Shown here: piece by piece, positions 1 through 6,684 of the stretch | How positions within the stretch are numbered: the first letter of the stretch is position 1 | Layout of the letters: each line of letters opens with the position of its first letter | Assembly: GCA_026417195.1 (NCBI GenBank) | Contig: JAOADS010000114.1 | Coordinates: forward strand, 1-7,017 | Direction of reading: 5' to 3' | DNA from: Ignavibacteria bacterium | Lineage (GTDB): Bacteria; Bacteroidota; Ignavibacteria; Tepidaquicellales; OLB5 | DNA: 7,017 bases | Notes under the pieces: generated by a model | What the model saw: the letters and a program-made list of their open reading frames with translations, nothing else | What the model was told of the DNA's origin: nothing | The model's database searches: none | Position numbers and translations under genes: made by a program

Positions 1-59
1 ACCGAATACAGAGCGATTCTGGGGTCGGCAAGCCAGGGTCGAGTGAGTGTTTCCAAACC
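1..59 (+). other. Anomalous 5' edge of clpC
   Basis: Where ClpC should read roughly TEYRKYIEKDGALERRFQK, frame 1 gives TEYR (bases 1-12) and frame 3 gives SDSG (12-23). About 36 bases follow that do not match the two residues expected before NRFQ at 60-71. Bases 13-50 are about 63% G+C by hand count, much above the surrounding gene. Frame 3 is not interrupted by a stop. A contig-end assembly error, a small insertion/deletion lesion or a divergent loop could explain it. I favour an assembly-edge artefact, but the sequence alone cannot decide. Confidence 0.5.
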
Positions 60-1535
60 AACCGTTTTCAGAAAATTATTGATGACCCTACTACTGAGGA
101 AGAAACTATGCAGATTTTGAATAACATCAAACACAAGTATGAAGAACACCATAACGTAAAATACTCAGATAAGGCTATAGAAGCTTCAGTTAAATTAAGT
201 TCAAGATATATAACAGACAGGTATCTTCCGGACAAGGCAATAGATGTTATGGACGAGGCTGGTTCAAGAGTTCATCTTGCAAATATAGTTGTTCCTGATA
301 ACATTTTAGAGCTTGAAAACCAGATTCAGGAAATTAAAAATAAAAAGAATCAGGTAGTTAAAAGCCAGAACTTTGAAGAAGCTGCAAAATTAAGAGATGA
401 GGAAAAAAGATTACTTGCTGAGCTGGAACAGGCGAAACTGGATTGGGAGGTTAAGTCTCAGAGTATAGTTCACGAAGTTACTGAAGAAAACGTTGCGGAT
501 GTTGTTTCAATGATGACCGGAATTCCTGTCAACAGGGTTGCACAGTCAGAAAGCGAAAAGCTTGTGAAAATGGAAGATGAACTTAAAAAATATATCATAG
601 GACAGGACGAAGCAATAGTTAAGCTATCAAAAGCTATAAGGAGAACAAGAGCAGGTCTGAAGGATCCGAACAGACCCATAGGTTCATTTATTTTTACAGG
701 TCCTACAGGTGTGGGGAAAACAGAAATGGCTAAGGTTCTTGCAAGATTTCTCTTTGACAGTGAAGAAAATCTTATCCGCATAGATATGAGTGAATACATG
801 GAGAAGTTTAACGTTTCCCGTCTGGTGGGAGCTCCTCCGGGATATGTGGGATATGAGGAAGGAGGACAGCTTACTGAAAAAGTCAGACGTAAACCATATT
901 CTGTGGTTTTGCTTGATGAAATTGAAAAAGCACACCCTGATATATTTAATATACTGCTTCAGGTGCTGGATGAAGGTATGTTGACAGACAGTCTTGGCAG
1001 AAGAGTTGATTTTAAAAATACCATACTCATCATGACTTCAAATATAGGCACAAGGGATATTAAATCTATCGGCTCTATGGGATTTAGCAGTCCTGATGAG
1101 AATAAACATGATAAGATGAAAAGTCAGATAGAGGAATCTGTGAAAAAGGTGTTCAGCCCGGAATTTCTTAACAGAATAGACGATGTTATTACTTTCAGGC
1201 AGCTTTCAAAGGAAGATATATTTAAAATAATAGATATTTCCACAGCAGAACTTCTGAAACGCATATCCTCACTTGGTATAAAGTTCAGATTTGATGATAG
1301 TGCAAAAGAGTTTTTAGCTGAAAAAGGTTATGATCCGAAATATGGTGCAAGACCTTTGAGAAGGGCAATACAGAAATATGTTGAAGATCCGGTTTCTGAA
1401 GAAGTTTTGAAAGGCTCTTTCAAAGAGGGTTCCGACATACTTGTTACCAAGAGTGAAAATTCAGATGAACTTCGTTTTGAGGATATGTCTGGAAAGAAAA
1501 GCGAGAAGCTTGAGACTGAGTCTTTAAGTAAATAG
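3..1535 (+). CDS. clpC: ClpC-type AAA+ unfoldase, ATPase subunit of Clp protease (5' partial)
   Basis: Hexameric cytosolic AAA+ unfoldase that feeds proteins into ClpP. Only the C-terminal part is present: the end of the first ATPase module, the middle region and the complete second ATPase module. Numbering from the ATG at 108, a UVR-like coiled segment (about 77-107, FEEAAKLRDEEKRLL) marks ClpC rather than ClpA or ClpB. Walker A GPTGVGKT is at 198-205, Walker B VVLLDE at 266-271, sensor-1 TSN at 310-312, the Arg-finger LNR at 354-356 and sensor-2 GARPLRR at 413-419. MGF at 324-326 sits where the ClpP-docking loop (IGF/LGF) is expected. The ATG at 108 is internal: family-like residues NRFQKIIDDPTTEEET run in frame from base 60, and the frame stays open back to base 3. 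Bases 1-59 fit the family poorly (see separate entry). The gene ends before an intrinsic terminator and converges with hemW. Family assignment is sure; the true start lies outside the window. Confidence 0.95.
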   Translation, partial: RIQSDSGVGKPGSSECFQTNRFQKIIDDPTTEEETMQILNNIKHKYEEHHNVKYSDKAIEASVKLSSRYITDRYLPDKAIDVMDEAGSRVHLANIVVPDNILELENQIQEIKNKKNQVVKSQNFEEAAKLRDEEKRLLAELEQAKLDWEVKSQSIVHEVTEENVADVVSMMTGIPVNRVAQSESEKLVKMEDELKKYIIGQDEAIVKLSKAIRRTRAGLKDPNRPIGSFIFTGPTGVGKTEMAKVLARFLFDSEENLIRIDMSEYMEKFNVSRLVGAPPGYVGYEEGGQLTEKVRRKPYSVVLLDEIEKAHPDIFNILLQVLDEGMLTDSLGRRVDFKNTILIMTSNIGTRDIKSIGSMGFSSPDENKHDKMKSQIEESVKKVFSPEFLNRIDDVITFRQLSKEDIFKIIDISTAELLKRISSLGIKFRFDDSAKEFLAEKGYDPKYGARPLRRAIQKYVEDPVSEEVLKGSFKEGSDILVTKSENSDELRFEDMSGKKSEKLETESLSK

Positions 1536-1558
1536 TTTTGGTTTCTATAATTTTCAAC

Positions 1559-1586
1559 AACCCGTCTTATTGTAGGCGGGTTTTTT
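1559..1586 (+). terminator. Intrinsic terminator after clpC
   Basis: An 8-bp stem (AACCCGTC pairing with GGCGGGTT, including one G-U wobble) encloses the 8-base loop TTATTGTA and is followed by an uninterrupted run of six T (1581-1586; the first two also close the stem). It lies 24 bases after the clpC stop. On the - strand the wobble becomes a C/A mismatch and the tail is only moderately T-rich, so it looks built for clpC. The hemW stop codon (1585-1587) overlaps the T-run. Confidence 0.88.
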
Positions 1587-2712
1587 ATTGATAAAAGTAT
1601 TTAACTGTTATTTCATCACAAAGAGAATATCCTGATATTGTCAGCTTGAATTCATTTTCACTTATTTTGGCATAACCTTTCTGGGTTAGTTCTTCAATTG
1701 GCTTATTAAACTTATTTCTGAAATCAAATCCGAATTTACTTCTGAACCTTTTAAAATCCAGTCCGGAGCTTCTAAGTCTCAAAAATATGTATTCGTTTAA
1801 TGAGGTTTTTTCATCAATGAATTCCATGAAATCTACCGCTTTTTCACCTTTTGAGATTTTATCAATGTATTTTGTAATGCTCTTGACGTTTGCAAACCGT
1901 GTTTTGTTGAGGTACGAAGATGCAGAAGGTCCGAAACCGACATATTCTTCTGAGTTCCAGTATTTCAAATTGTGTCTGCATCTGAAACCAGGTAGTGCAA
2001 AGTTAGAGATTTCATAATGCTCAAAGCCAGAGTCTGTTAGGAAATCAGAAGTGAATCTGTAATGCATGCTTTCAGTTTCTTCTGATTCAGGTCTAATTCT
2101 GCCTGTGGTTTTCATCTTGTATAGAGGAGTTCCTTTTTCATATGTAAGTGTATAGGCTGAAATGTGTTGTATATTAAGGCTTAATGCTTTCTCCAGATTA
2201 TATTTCCACGTGTTAAGTGTCTGACCGGGTAATGAAGAAATCAGGTCTATGTTGATATTACTGAAGCCTGCTTCCTGTGCTTCTATGACTGATCTTTCAG
2301 CTTCCTGTGAGTTGTGAATTCTTGTCAGGAAACGAAGTTCTTTATCACTGAATGACTGGATTCCGAAGCTTAGTCTGTTTACGGGAAGTTTTTTTATGTC
2401 ATACAGCTTCTGTTTTGACACGGTACCCGGATTACACTCTATTGTTACTTCGCTGTCAGATGAAATATTCAGAGATTTAAACAGCTGATTGAATATTTGA
2501 GATAATTCACTGACTGTTAACAGAGAAGGTGTTCCACCGCCGAAGAAAATTGTATCAAACTTCTTGTTCTTAAGTTCGTCTGAAGAGAGTTTTATTTCAT
2601 TAAGCAGGGAAGTAATGAACTTCTCTCTCAGAGTATCACCGGTGACAGAATAGAAATCACAATAAATACATTTTGTCTCGCAAAACGGTATGTGTAAATA
2701 TATCCCGCTCAT
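1585..2712 (-). CDS. hemW: HemW, radical SAM heme chaperone (coproporphyrinogen oxidase-like)
   Basis: Radical S-adenosylmethionine protein of the HemN/HemW family, 375 residues, the usual HemW length. The [4Fe-4S] motif is C11-x3-C15-x2-C18 followed by DF (CETKCIYCDF). True oxygen-independent coproporphyrinogen oxidase HemN has a CxxxCxxCxC arrangement and a longer N-terminus, so HemW, which delivers heme, is the better call. Further family blocks are GGGTPS (58-63, SAM binding), RLSFGIQS (113-120), HYEISNFA (232-239), CRHNLKYW (245-252) and GFGPSASSY (259-267), then a HemN C-terminal winged-helix-like region. DLISSLPGQT has Ser where most members have Gly, probably neutral. The ATG at 2712 is supported because family members begin just before the IYLHIPFC strand. 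One base separates it from the upstream lepB stop (TAAAATG on the - strand) and no Shine-Dalgarno is visible, so translational coupling is likely. Older annotations may call it hemN. Confidence 0.95.
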   Translation of the reverse strand: MSGIYLHIPFCETKCIYCDFYSVTGDTLREKFITSLLNEIKLSSDELKNKKFDTIFFGGGTPSLLTVSELSQIFNQLFKSLNISSDSEVTIECNPGTVSKQKLYDIKKLPVNRLSFGIQSFSDKELRFLTRIHNSQEAERSVIEAQEAGFSNINIDLISSLPGQTLNTWKYNLEKALSLNIQHISAYTLTYEKGTPLYKMKTTGRIRPESEETESMHYRFTSDFLTDSGFEHYEISNFALPGFRCRHNLKYWNSEEYVGFGPSASSYLNKTRFANVKSITKYIDKISKGEKAVDFMEFIDEKTSLNEYIFLRLRSSGLDFKRFRSKFGFDFRNKFNKPIEELTQKGYAKISENEFKLTISGYSLCDEITVKYFYQ

Positions 2713-2713
2713 T

Positions 2714-3592
2714 TTATCTGATGGGTTTGCCTATTCTTTCCCACCTTATGGATGCCAGTAACCTTAATGGCTGGGAGAAGGGAATCTCTGAATTCCATGA
2801 GAAATATGTGAACCAAGCTTTACCTACTATTAACTCACGCTTCACAAATCCCCAGAAGCGACTGTCCAGTGAGTTGTTTCTGTTGTCGCCCATCATGAAA
2901 TAATAGTTATTTTCCACTGTGTATTTATTTGTTTCAACTCCATCTATGAATATTCTTCCATCCTGTTTCAATTCTATTTTATGGCCTTCACGTTTTATAA
3001 ATGTGTCCCATTCGGCGAAATTTGAGGAATTGAGTTCCAGAACATCTCCTTTTTTCGGGACTCTTAAAGGTCCGTAATTATCTTCATTCCATGGCTTGCC
3101 TTTAGGGAATATCAGAGGGTTAGGATTTTTCTGTATGGGTTTACCGAGTATTCCTTTTTCAGGGAGAGGGAATACTTCTCCGTTGACGTAAACCACCTGA
3201 TCTCTGATTTCAATCACATCACCCGGTTCACCTATGATTCTTTTAAGATACTGAACTTTCTGGGAAGGTTCCACCTCCTCTCTGTAACCCGGAAATTCAA
3301 AGTTAACTATATCATTTCTTTTTGGTTCACGGATGGCAGGTAACTGAATGTAAGGCAGTTTTATTTCAGTAAAAGGTATGAACCTCGGAGTTGAACCACC
3401 GAAGAGAAACTGATTAAAAAACATTTTGTCTCCGATTAATATAGTGTTCAGCATAGAACCTGTGGGGGTACTGTAACCCTGTATGAAAAATGACTGAATA
3501 AACAAAACCACAACGAGAGTTACAAGAAGTGAGCCTAAACTTCTTGCTTTGTCTTCCAGAGTAGAGGGTTTTTTCTTTTTATGTGATTTCAT
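2714..3592 (-). CDS. lepB: Signal peptidase I, second tandem copy
   Basis: Membrane serine protease (S26 family) that removes signal peptides from exported proteins; 292 residues. A short basic N-terminus (KSHKKKK) precedes one transmembrane helix (about 19-38), giving the usual topology with the catalytic domain outside the cytoplasmic membrane. Catalytic Ser46 is in PTGSM, the general-base Lys117 in YLKRIIGEPGD, and box E GDNRNNSLDSRFWG is at 235-248. Between boxes D and E lies a long insertion (about 125-230) containing PWNEDNYGPLRVPKKGD, shared with the neighbouring copy. The C-terminus SIRWERIGKPI is also shared. The start is 12 bases after the upstream lepB stop, with only a weak AAAACTTAAG-type leader; the stop almost touches hemW. 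Both active-site residues are present, so it should be functional. Whether it differs in substrate from the first copy cannot be told. Confidence 0.96.
   Translation of the reverse strand: MKSHKKKKPSTLEDKARSLGSLLVTLVVVLFIQSFFIQGYSTPTGSMLNTILIGDKMFFNQFLFGGSTPRFIPFTEIKLPYIQLPAIREPKRNDIVNFEFPGYREEVEPSQKVQYLKRIIGEPGDVIEIRDQVVYVNGEVFPLPEKGILGKPIQKNPNPLIFPKGKPWNEDNYGPLRVPKKGDVLELNSSNFAEWDTFIKREGHKIELKQDGRIFIDGVETNKYTVENNYYFMMGDNRNNSLDSRFWGFVKRELIVGKAWFTYFSWNSEIPFSQPLRLLASIRWERIGKPIR
3065..3091 (-). repeat. lepB near-identical DNA patch, copy in second lepB
   Basis: This 27-base stretch matches bases 3956-3982 of the other lepB at 26 of 27 positions. On the - strand it encodes WNEDNYGPL plus flanking bases. 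The match continues more weakly to 3045/3936 (41 of 47 by hand count). It is a conserved part of the duplicated genes, not a mobile repeat. Confidence 0.7.
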
Positions 3593-3604
3593 ATCTTAAG
3601 TTTT

Positions 3605-4534
3605 TTAATTAATTATTTTTCCTATTCTCTCCCATCGTATTGATGAAATTAATTCTCCTAGTTTTGAAAATGGAATGTTTGGATTCCATGACCAATATAT
3701 CAGCAATGCTTCCCCTATAATGTTTTCCTCAGACAAAAAACCCCAGTAACGGCTGTCAGAGCTGTTGTTTCTGTTATCACCTAAAACGAAATAGTAATTT
3801 TTCTTTACTGTGTAATAACTTGTTTCCTTTTCATCTATAAAAATACGTCTGTCTGCTGACAGGCGGATACTGTGTCCTTCATTTGTAATAATGTTTTTCC
3901 ATGTCTCAATATTTTCAGGTGTTATCAATAATTCGTCTCCTTTTTTAGGGATATATAAAGGTCCGTAGTTATCTTCATTCCAGCCTGATCCTTCGGGAAA
4001 TATTCCTTTTAAAGGTAGTTGCTGCACCGGAACTTCACTGATTTTGGCATCAGGAGGTGATGGGATTTTTTCAGAATTAACAAATACGTTTCTGTCTATA
4101 ATATGAATGGTGTCTCCGGGTAAAGCCACTATGCGTTTGATATAGTTTACAATTTCTTTCGGATTATTTCTCTCATTCAGATTACTGAAATCAAAAATAA
4201 CAATATCACCTGTTTTAGGTTTACTTATGGCTGGCAGTCGTAAGTAAGGTAACCTGAGATCAGTAAACGGCACATATCGGGGTGTGGAGGCTCCGTAGAT
4301 AAATTTATTTACAAGCAGAAAGTCTCCTGTTAAAAGAGTATTCTCCATAGAGCCGGTAGGGATTCTGTAAGCTTCTATTATGAAGACCTTCAGAAATATT
4401 GCTGCGATACCTGCAAAAAGTAATGCATCAAAATATTCCCTAAGCTTAATAATAAAAGTTTTTTTAGCTTGGGTGGCTTTGTTATTCAGTGTTTCGGTAC
4501 TTTCTTTTTCCGTATTTATCTGATGAATGTCCAT
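3605..4534 (-). CDS. lepB: Signal peptidase I, first tandem copy (after lepA)
   Basis: Type I signal peptidase, 309 residues. A polar cytosolic N-terminus of about 33 residues, longer than in the second copy, is followed by one transmembrane helix (about 35-54). Catalytic Ser62 is in PTGSM (59-63), Lys133 in YIKRIVALPGD, and box E GDNRNNSSDSRYWG is at 252-265. The D-E insertion (about 142-245) contains GWNEDNYGPLYIPKKGD, and the protein ends in SIRWERIGKII. It aligns with the next gene over nearly its whole catalytic part, so the pair is a tandem duplication. The ATG overlaps the lepA stop by one base (TAATG), a typical reinitiation arrangement, and no Shine-Dalgarno is seen. The pairing of lepA with lepB is known in other bacteria and suggests co-expression of a ribosome-acting GTPase with the export machinery. 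Confidence 0.97.
   Translation of the reverse strand: MDIHQINTEKESTETLNNKATQAKKTFIIKLREYFDALLFAGIAAIFLKVFIIEAYRIPTGSMENTLLTGDFLLVNKFIYGASTPRYVPFTDLRLPYLRLPAISKPKTGDIVIFDFSNLNERNNPKEIVNYIKRIVALPGDTIHIIDRNVFVNSEKIPSPPDAKISEVPVQQLPLKGIFPEGSGWNEDNYGPLYIPKKGDELLITPENIETWKNIITNEGHSIRLSADRRIFIDEKETSYYTVKKNYYFVLGDNRNNSSDSRYWGFLSEENIIGEALLIYWSWNPNIPFSKLGELISSIRWERIGKIIN
3956..3982 (-). repeat. lepB near-identical DNA patch, copy in first lepB
   Basis: Partner of bases 3065-3091, exactly 891 bases away and in the same reading frame and orientation, with one mismatch. Silent positions are also shared, which protein constraint alone does not require. Confidence 0.7.
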
Positions 4535-6324
4535 TAATCTATTGCAAGCACTGCTAGGAATGCTTCCTGAGGTAGTTCCACTGAACCAATCTGTTTCATT
4601 CTTTTTTTTCCCTCTTTCTGTTTCTCAAGCAATTTCCTTTTCCTTGTTATGTCACCACCATAACATTTTGCAAGGACATTTTTTCTCATTGCCTTTACAG
4701 TTTCGCGGGCTATAACCTTTGAGCCTATTGCTGCCTGTATAACTATTTCAAACATCTGACGAGGTATGAGTTCCTTTAGTTTTGAACAGATTTTTCTTCC
4801 CAGTTCATAGGCTTTTGAACGGTGTACTATAGATGATAAAGCATCAACAGGTTCTCCGTTTAGTAAAATATCAAGTTTTATCAGATCAGATTCCCTGTAA
4901 TCAACGAATTCATAATCAAGGGATGCATAGCCTTTGGAAAGAGATTTGAGCTTATCGTGGAAATCAAATATTATTTCAGAAAGAGGGAATTCAAAAAGAA
5001 GGTCTGCTTTACTTTCACTAAGGTAATTTGTTGAAACAAATATCCCACGCCTTTCATTTGCAAGTTTCATTATGCTGCCTATATACTCCGACGGAGTGAT
5101 AATCTGTGCCCTGATATAAGGTTCCTCTATATGTTCTATGTTTCCTGCCGGAGGCATCTGTGAAGGGTTGTCAACATTAATTACCTCCCCGCTGGTTTTA
5201 TAAACTTTATATTCTACATTTGGAACAGTGGTTACTATAGACTGCCCGTATTCCCTTTCAAGCCTCTCCTGAGTTATTTCCATATGTAGTAATCCTAAAA
5301 ATCCACATCTGAATCCAAATCCTAAAGCTGAGGAAGTTTCAGGCTCAAATATCAGCGATGCATCATTGGTTTTTAGTTTTGTGAGTGCTTCCCTTAAATC
5401 CTCAAAGTCATCACTTGAAGACGGATAAATTCCGGAAAATACCATAGGTTTTACTTTTTTATAGCCCCCAAGTGGTTCAGGTGCAGGGTCTTTAACATTT
5501 ATCACTGTGTCGCCAACCAGAAGCTCACTTGCAGTTTTAATACCGGTAACAAGATAGCCAACGTCTCCTGATTTAAGTGAATTAGTTTTGATCCTGTTCA
5601 TTTTAAGAATCCCTACTTCTTCAGCGTCAGTTTCAATTCCGGTAGCAAAAAACCTGATTTTGTCACCAGTTCTCAATGTTCCGTCAAATACCCTGACATA
5701 TACGATTATTCCTCTGTATGAATCAAATGTTGAATCAAAAACCAGTGCCCTTAAGGGTTTGTCAATATTTATTTGAGGCGGAGGAATCCTTTTTACTATA
5801 GCTTCAAGAATTTCCTCAATACCTATGCCGGATTTTGCACTGGCTTTAATTATATCTTCCTCTCCGCATCCGAGAAGTTCAATGATTTGCTTAGTAACTG
5901 TCGGTATGTCTGAACCGGGCAGATCAACTTTATTGATAACCGGTATAATTTTGAGATTAGCGTCAATTGCAAGATAAAGATTGCTAACTGTCTGTGCCTC
6001 AACTCCCTGTGAGGCATCTACAACAAGTATTGCGCCCTCACAAGCTGCAAGCGAACGTGATACTTCATATGTGAAATCAACGTGTCCGGGTGTGTCTATA
6101 AGGTTTAAAATATACTGCTCTCCGTCTTTTGAGTTATATTTCAGCTGGATTGCATGTAGTTTAATTGTGATGCCTCTTTCTTGCTCCAGCTCCATATCGT
6201 CAAGCACCTGTTTGCTCATTTCCCGCTGGGCTATTGTGCCGGTATATTCAAGAAACCTGTCTGCAAGTGTTGACTTACCGTGATCTATATGTGCAATTAT
6301 ACAGAAATTTCTTATTCTGTTCAT
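4534..6324 (-). CDS. lepA: LepA, elongation factor 4 (translational GTPase)
   Basis: Ribosome-binding GTPase, proposed to act in back-translocation, stress tolerance or ribosome biogenesis/initiation. At 596 residues it is full length for the family. GTPase motifs are intact: G1 AHIDHGKST (11-19), G2 RGITI (50-54), G3 DTPGH (77-81), G4 NKVD (131-134) and G5 SAK (162-164). The LepA-specific C-terminal block YGGDITRKRKLLEKQKEGKK is at 555-574, and the protein ends LPQEAFLAVLAID. EF-G domain IV is absent, as expected for EF4. The start is certain because the protein begins MNRIRNFCIIAHIDHGKST, the family pattern. No Shine-Dalgarno is visible before it; instead a long hairpin lies 23 bases upstream (6348-6394). 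The stop overlaps the lepB start by one base. It probably heads the lepA-lepB-lepB-hemW transcript. Confidence 0.98.
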   Translation of the reverse strand: MNRIRNFCIIAHIDHGKSTLADRFLEYTGTIAQREMSKQVLDDMELEQERGITIKLHAIQLKYNSKDGEQYILNLIDTPGHVDFTYEVSRSLAACEGAILVVDASQGVEAQTVSNLYLAIDANLKIIPVINKVDLPGSDIPTVTKQIIELLGCGEEDIIKASAKSGIGIEEILEAIVKRIPPPQINIDKPLRALVFDSTFDSYRGIIVYVRVFDGTLRTGDKIRFFATGIETDAEEVGILKMNRIKTNSLKSGDVGYLVTGIKTASELLVGDTVINVKDPAPEPLGGYKKVKPMVFSGIYPSSSDDFEDLREALTKLKTNDASLIFEPETSSALGFGFRCGFLGLLHMEITQERLEREYGQSIVTTVPNVEYKVYKTSGEVINVDNPSQMPPAGNIEHIEEPYIRAQIITPSEYIGSIMKLANERRGIFVSTNYLSESKADLLFEFPLSEIIFDFHDKLKSLSKGYASLDYEFVDYRESDLIKLDILLNGEPVDALSSIVHRSKAYELGRKICSKLKELIPRQMFEIVIQAAIGSKVIARETVKAMRKNVLAKCYGGDITRKRKLLEKQKEGKKRMKQIGSVELPQEAFLAVLAID

Positions 6325-6340
6325 GAAATGACCAGTGAAA

Positions 6341-6394
6341 ATAAAATAAGTAGCAATTTAACCAGGAAAGTGAAATTCTGTTAAACCGCTACTT
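6341..6394 (-). terminator. Long stem-loop with U-rich tail between histone-like gene and lepA
   Basis: On the - strand the arm AAGTAGCGGTTTAAC (6394-6380) pairs over all 15 positions with GTTAAATTGCTACTT (6362-6348): nine A-U, four G-C and two adjacent G-U pairs. The loop has 17 bases, and two more pairs can form after a one-base bulge. ATTTTATTTT follows directly. It lies 25 bases after the histone-like stop. It fits a weak, A/U-rich intrinsic terminator for that gene or an attenuator in the lepA leader. The wobble pairs would be mismatches in + strand RNA, so it is a - strand RNA structure if real. Confidence 0.55.
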
Positions 6395-6419
6395 AAGAAT
6401 ACGGAAGTTATAAAAACTT

Positions 6420-6617
6420 TTACTGAGCCGGTTTATCTGCTTTTCTTGATTGTCTTATAGACTGAATTTCGTTTCTCATCTCCTGACATTTCTTGCGGAT
6501 TTCGTTTAAAGCCTTTCTTAATCTTGTTCCGGCGGAATTTTGTCCTTTAGCATAGAACTTTTCAAGGTCTTTACCCATGTCATCAAGCATCTGTCTGATT
6601 TCGTTGATTTTTTCCAT
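6420..6617 (-). CDS. Histone H1-like (Hc1-type) DNA-binding protein
   Basis: A small, basic, almost wholly helical protein of 65 residues (16 Lys/Arg against 10 Asp/Glu by hand count). The core FYAKGQNSAGTRLRKALNEIRK (21-42) matches what I recall of the short histone H1-like proteins of Bacteroidota and Chlorobiota, distantly related to chlamydial Hc1. These are thought to be abundant nucleoid proteins. The long Lys/Ala-rich tail of chlamydial Hc1 is absent; only a short tail, QSRKADKPAQ, follows. A cysteine at 44 is unremarkable. The start is well defined by AAGGAG six bases before the ATG, the strongest ribosome site in the window, which agrees with an abundant protein. It lies between sdhD and lepA with a hairpin on each side, so it is probably its own unit. 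Alternative: an unrelated small coiled-coil protein. The DNA-binding role is inferred from the family. Confidence 0.82.
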   Translation of the reverse strand: MEKINEIRQMLDDMGKDLEKFYAKGQNSAGTRLRKALNEIRKKCQEMRNEIQSIRQSRKADKPAQ

Positions 6618-6623
6618 TGTTTT

Positions 6624-6629
6624 CTCCTT
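6624..6629 (-). promoter_or_regulatory. Ribosome binding site of the histone-like gene
   Basis: AAGGAG on the - strand, six bases before the ATG at 6617. It is the only canonical Shine-Dalgarno I see in the window. It fixes the start and shows that this organism can use SD-led initiation. Confidence 0.85.
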
Positions 6630-6633
6630 TTTT

Positions 6634-6651
6634 CTGTCTTTATTGAGACAG
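6634..6651 (-). promoter_or_regulatory. Small leader hairpin upstream of the histone-like gene
   Basis: A perfect 6-bp stem, CTGTCT with AGACAG, and a 6-base loop CAATAA, ending four bases before the AAGGAG site. No U-run follows on the - strand, so it is not a terminator. It could be an RNA stability or translation element, or chance. The rest of the 67-base gap is very A/T-rich (several TTTTAAA blocks) and may hold a promoter that I cannot define. Confidence 0.35.
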
Positions 6652-6684
6652 GTTAAGTTTTAAAATGGTTAATTTAAAATTACT

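Noticed and set aside
470..984. Open frames on both strands inside clpC
   Set aside because: They lie opposite or out of frame to a conserved ATPase domain, resemble no family I know and have no ribosome sites.
1787..2017. + strand open frame antisense to hemW
   Set aside because: It is entirely inside the conserved hemW coding region; its composition follows from the opposite strand and there is no start signal.
2673..2903. + strand open frame across the hemW/lepB junction
   Set aside because: A shadow of lepB and hemW on the other strand; no motif and no Shine-Dalgarno.
3605..4534. Possible pseudogene status of one lepB copy
   Set aside because: Neither copy has a frameshift or internal stop, and both retain catalytic Ser, Lys and box E.
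4527..6283. Several + strand open frames opposite lepA, the largest of 100 codons
   Set aside because: lepA is intact and conserved along its whole length. The antisense frames are Ser/Cys-rich translations typical of shadows.
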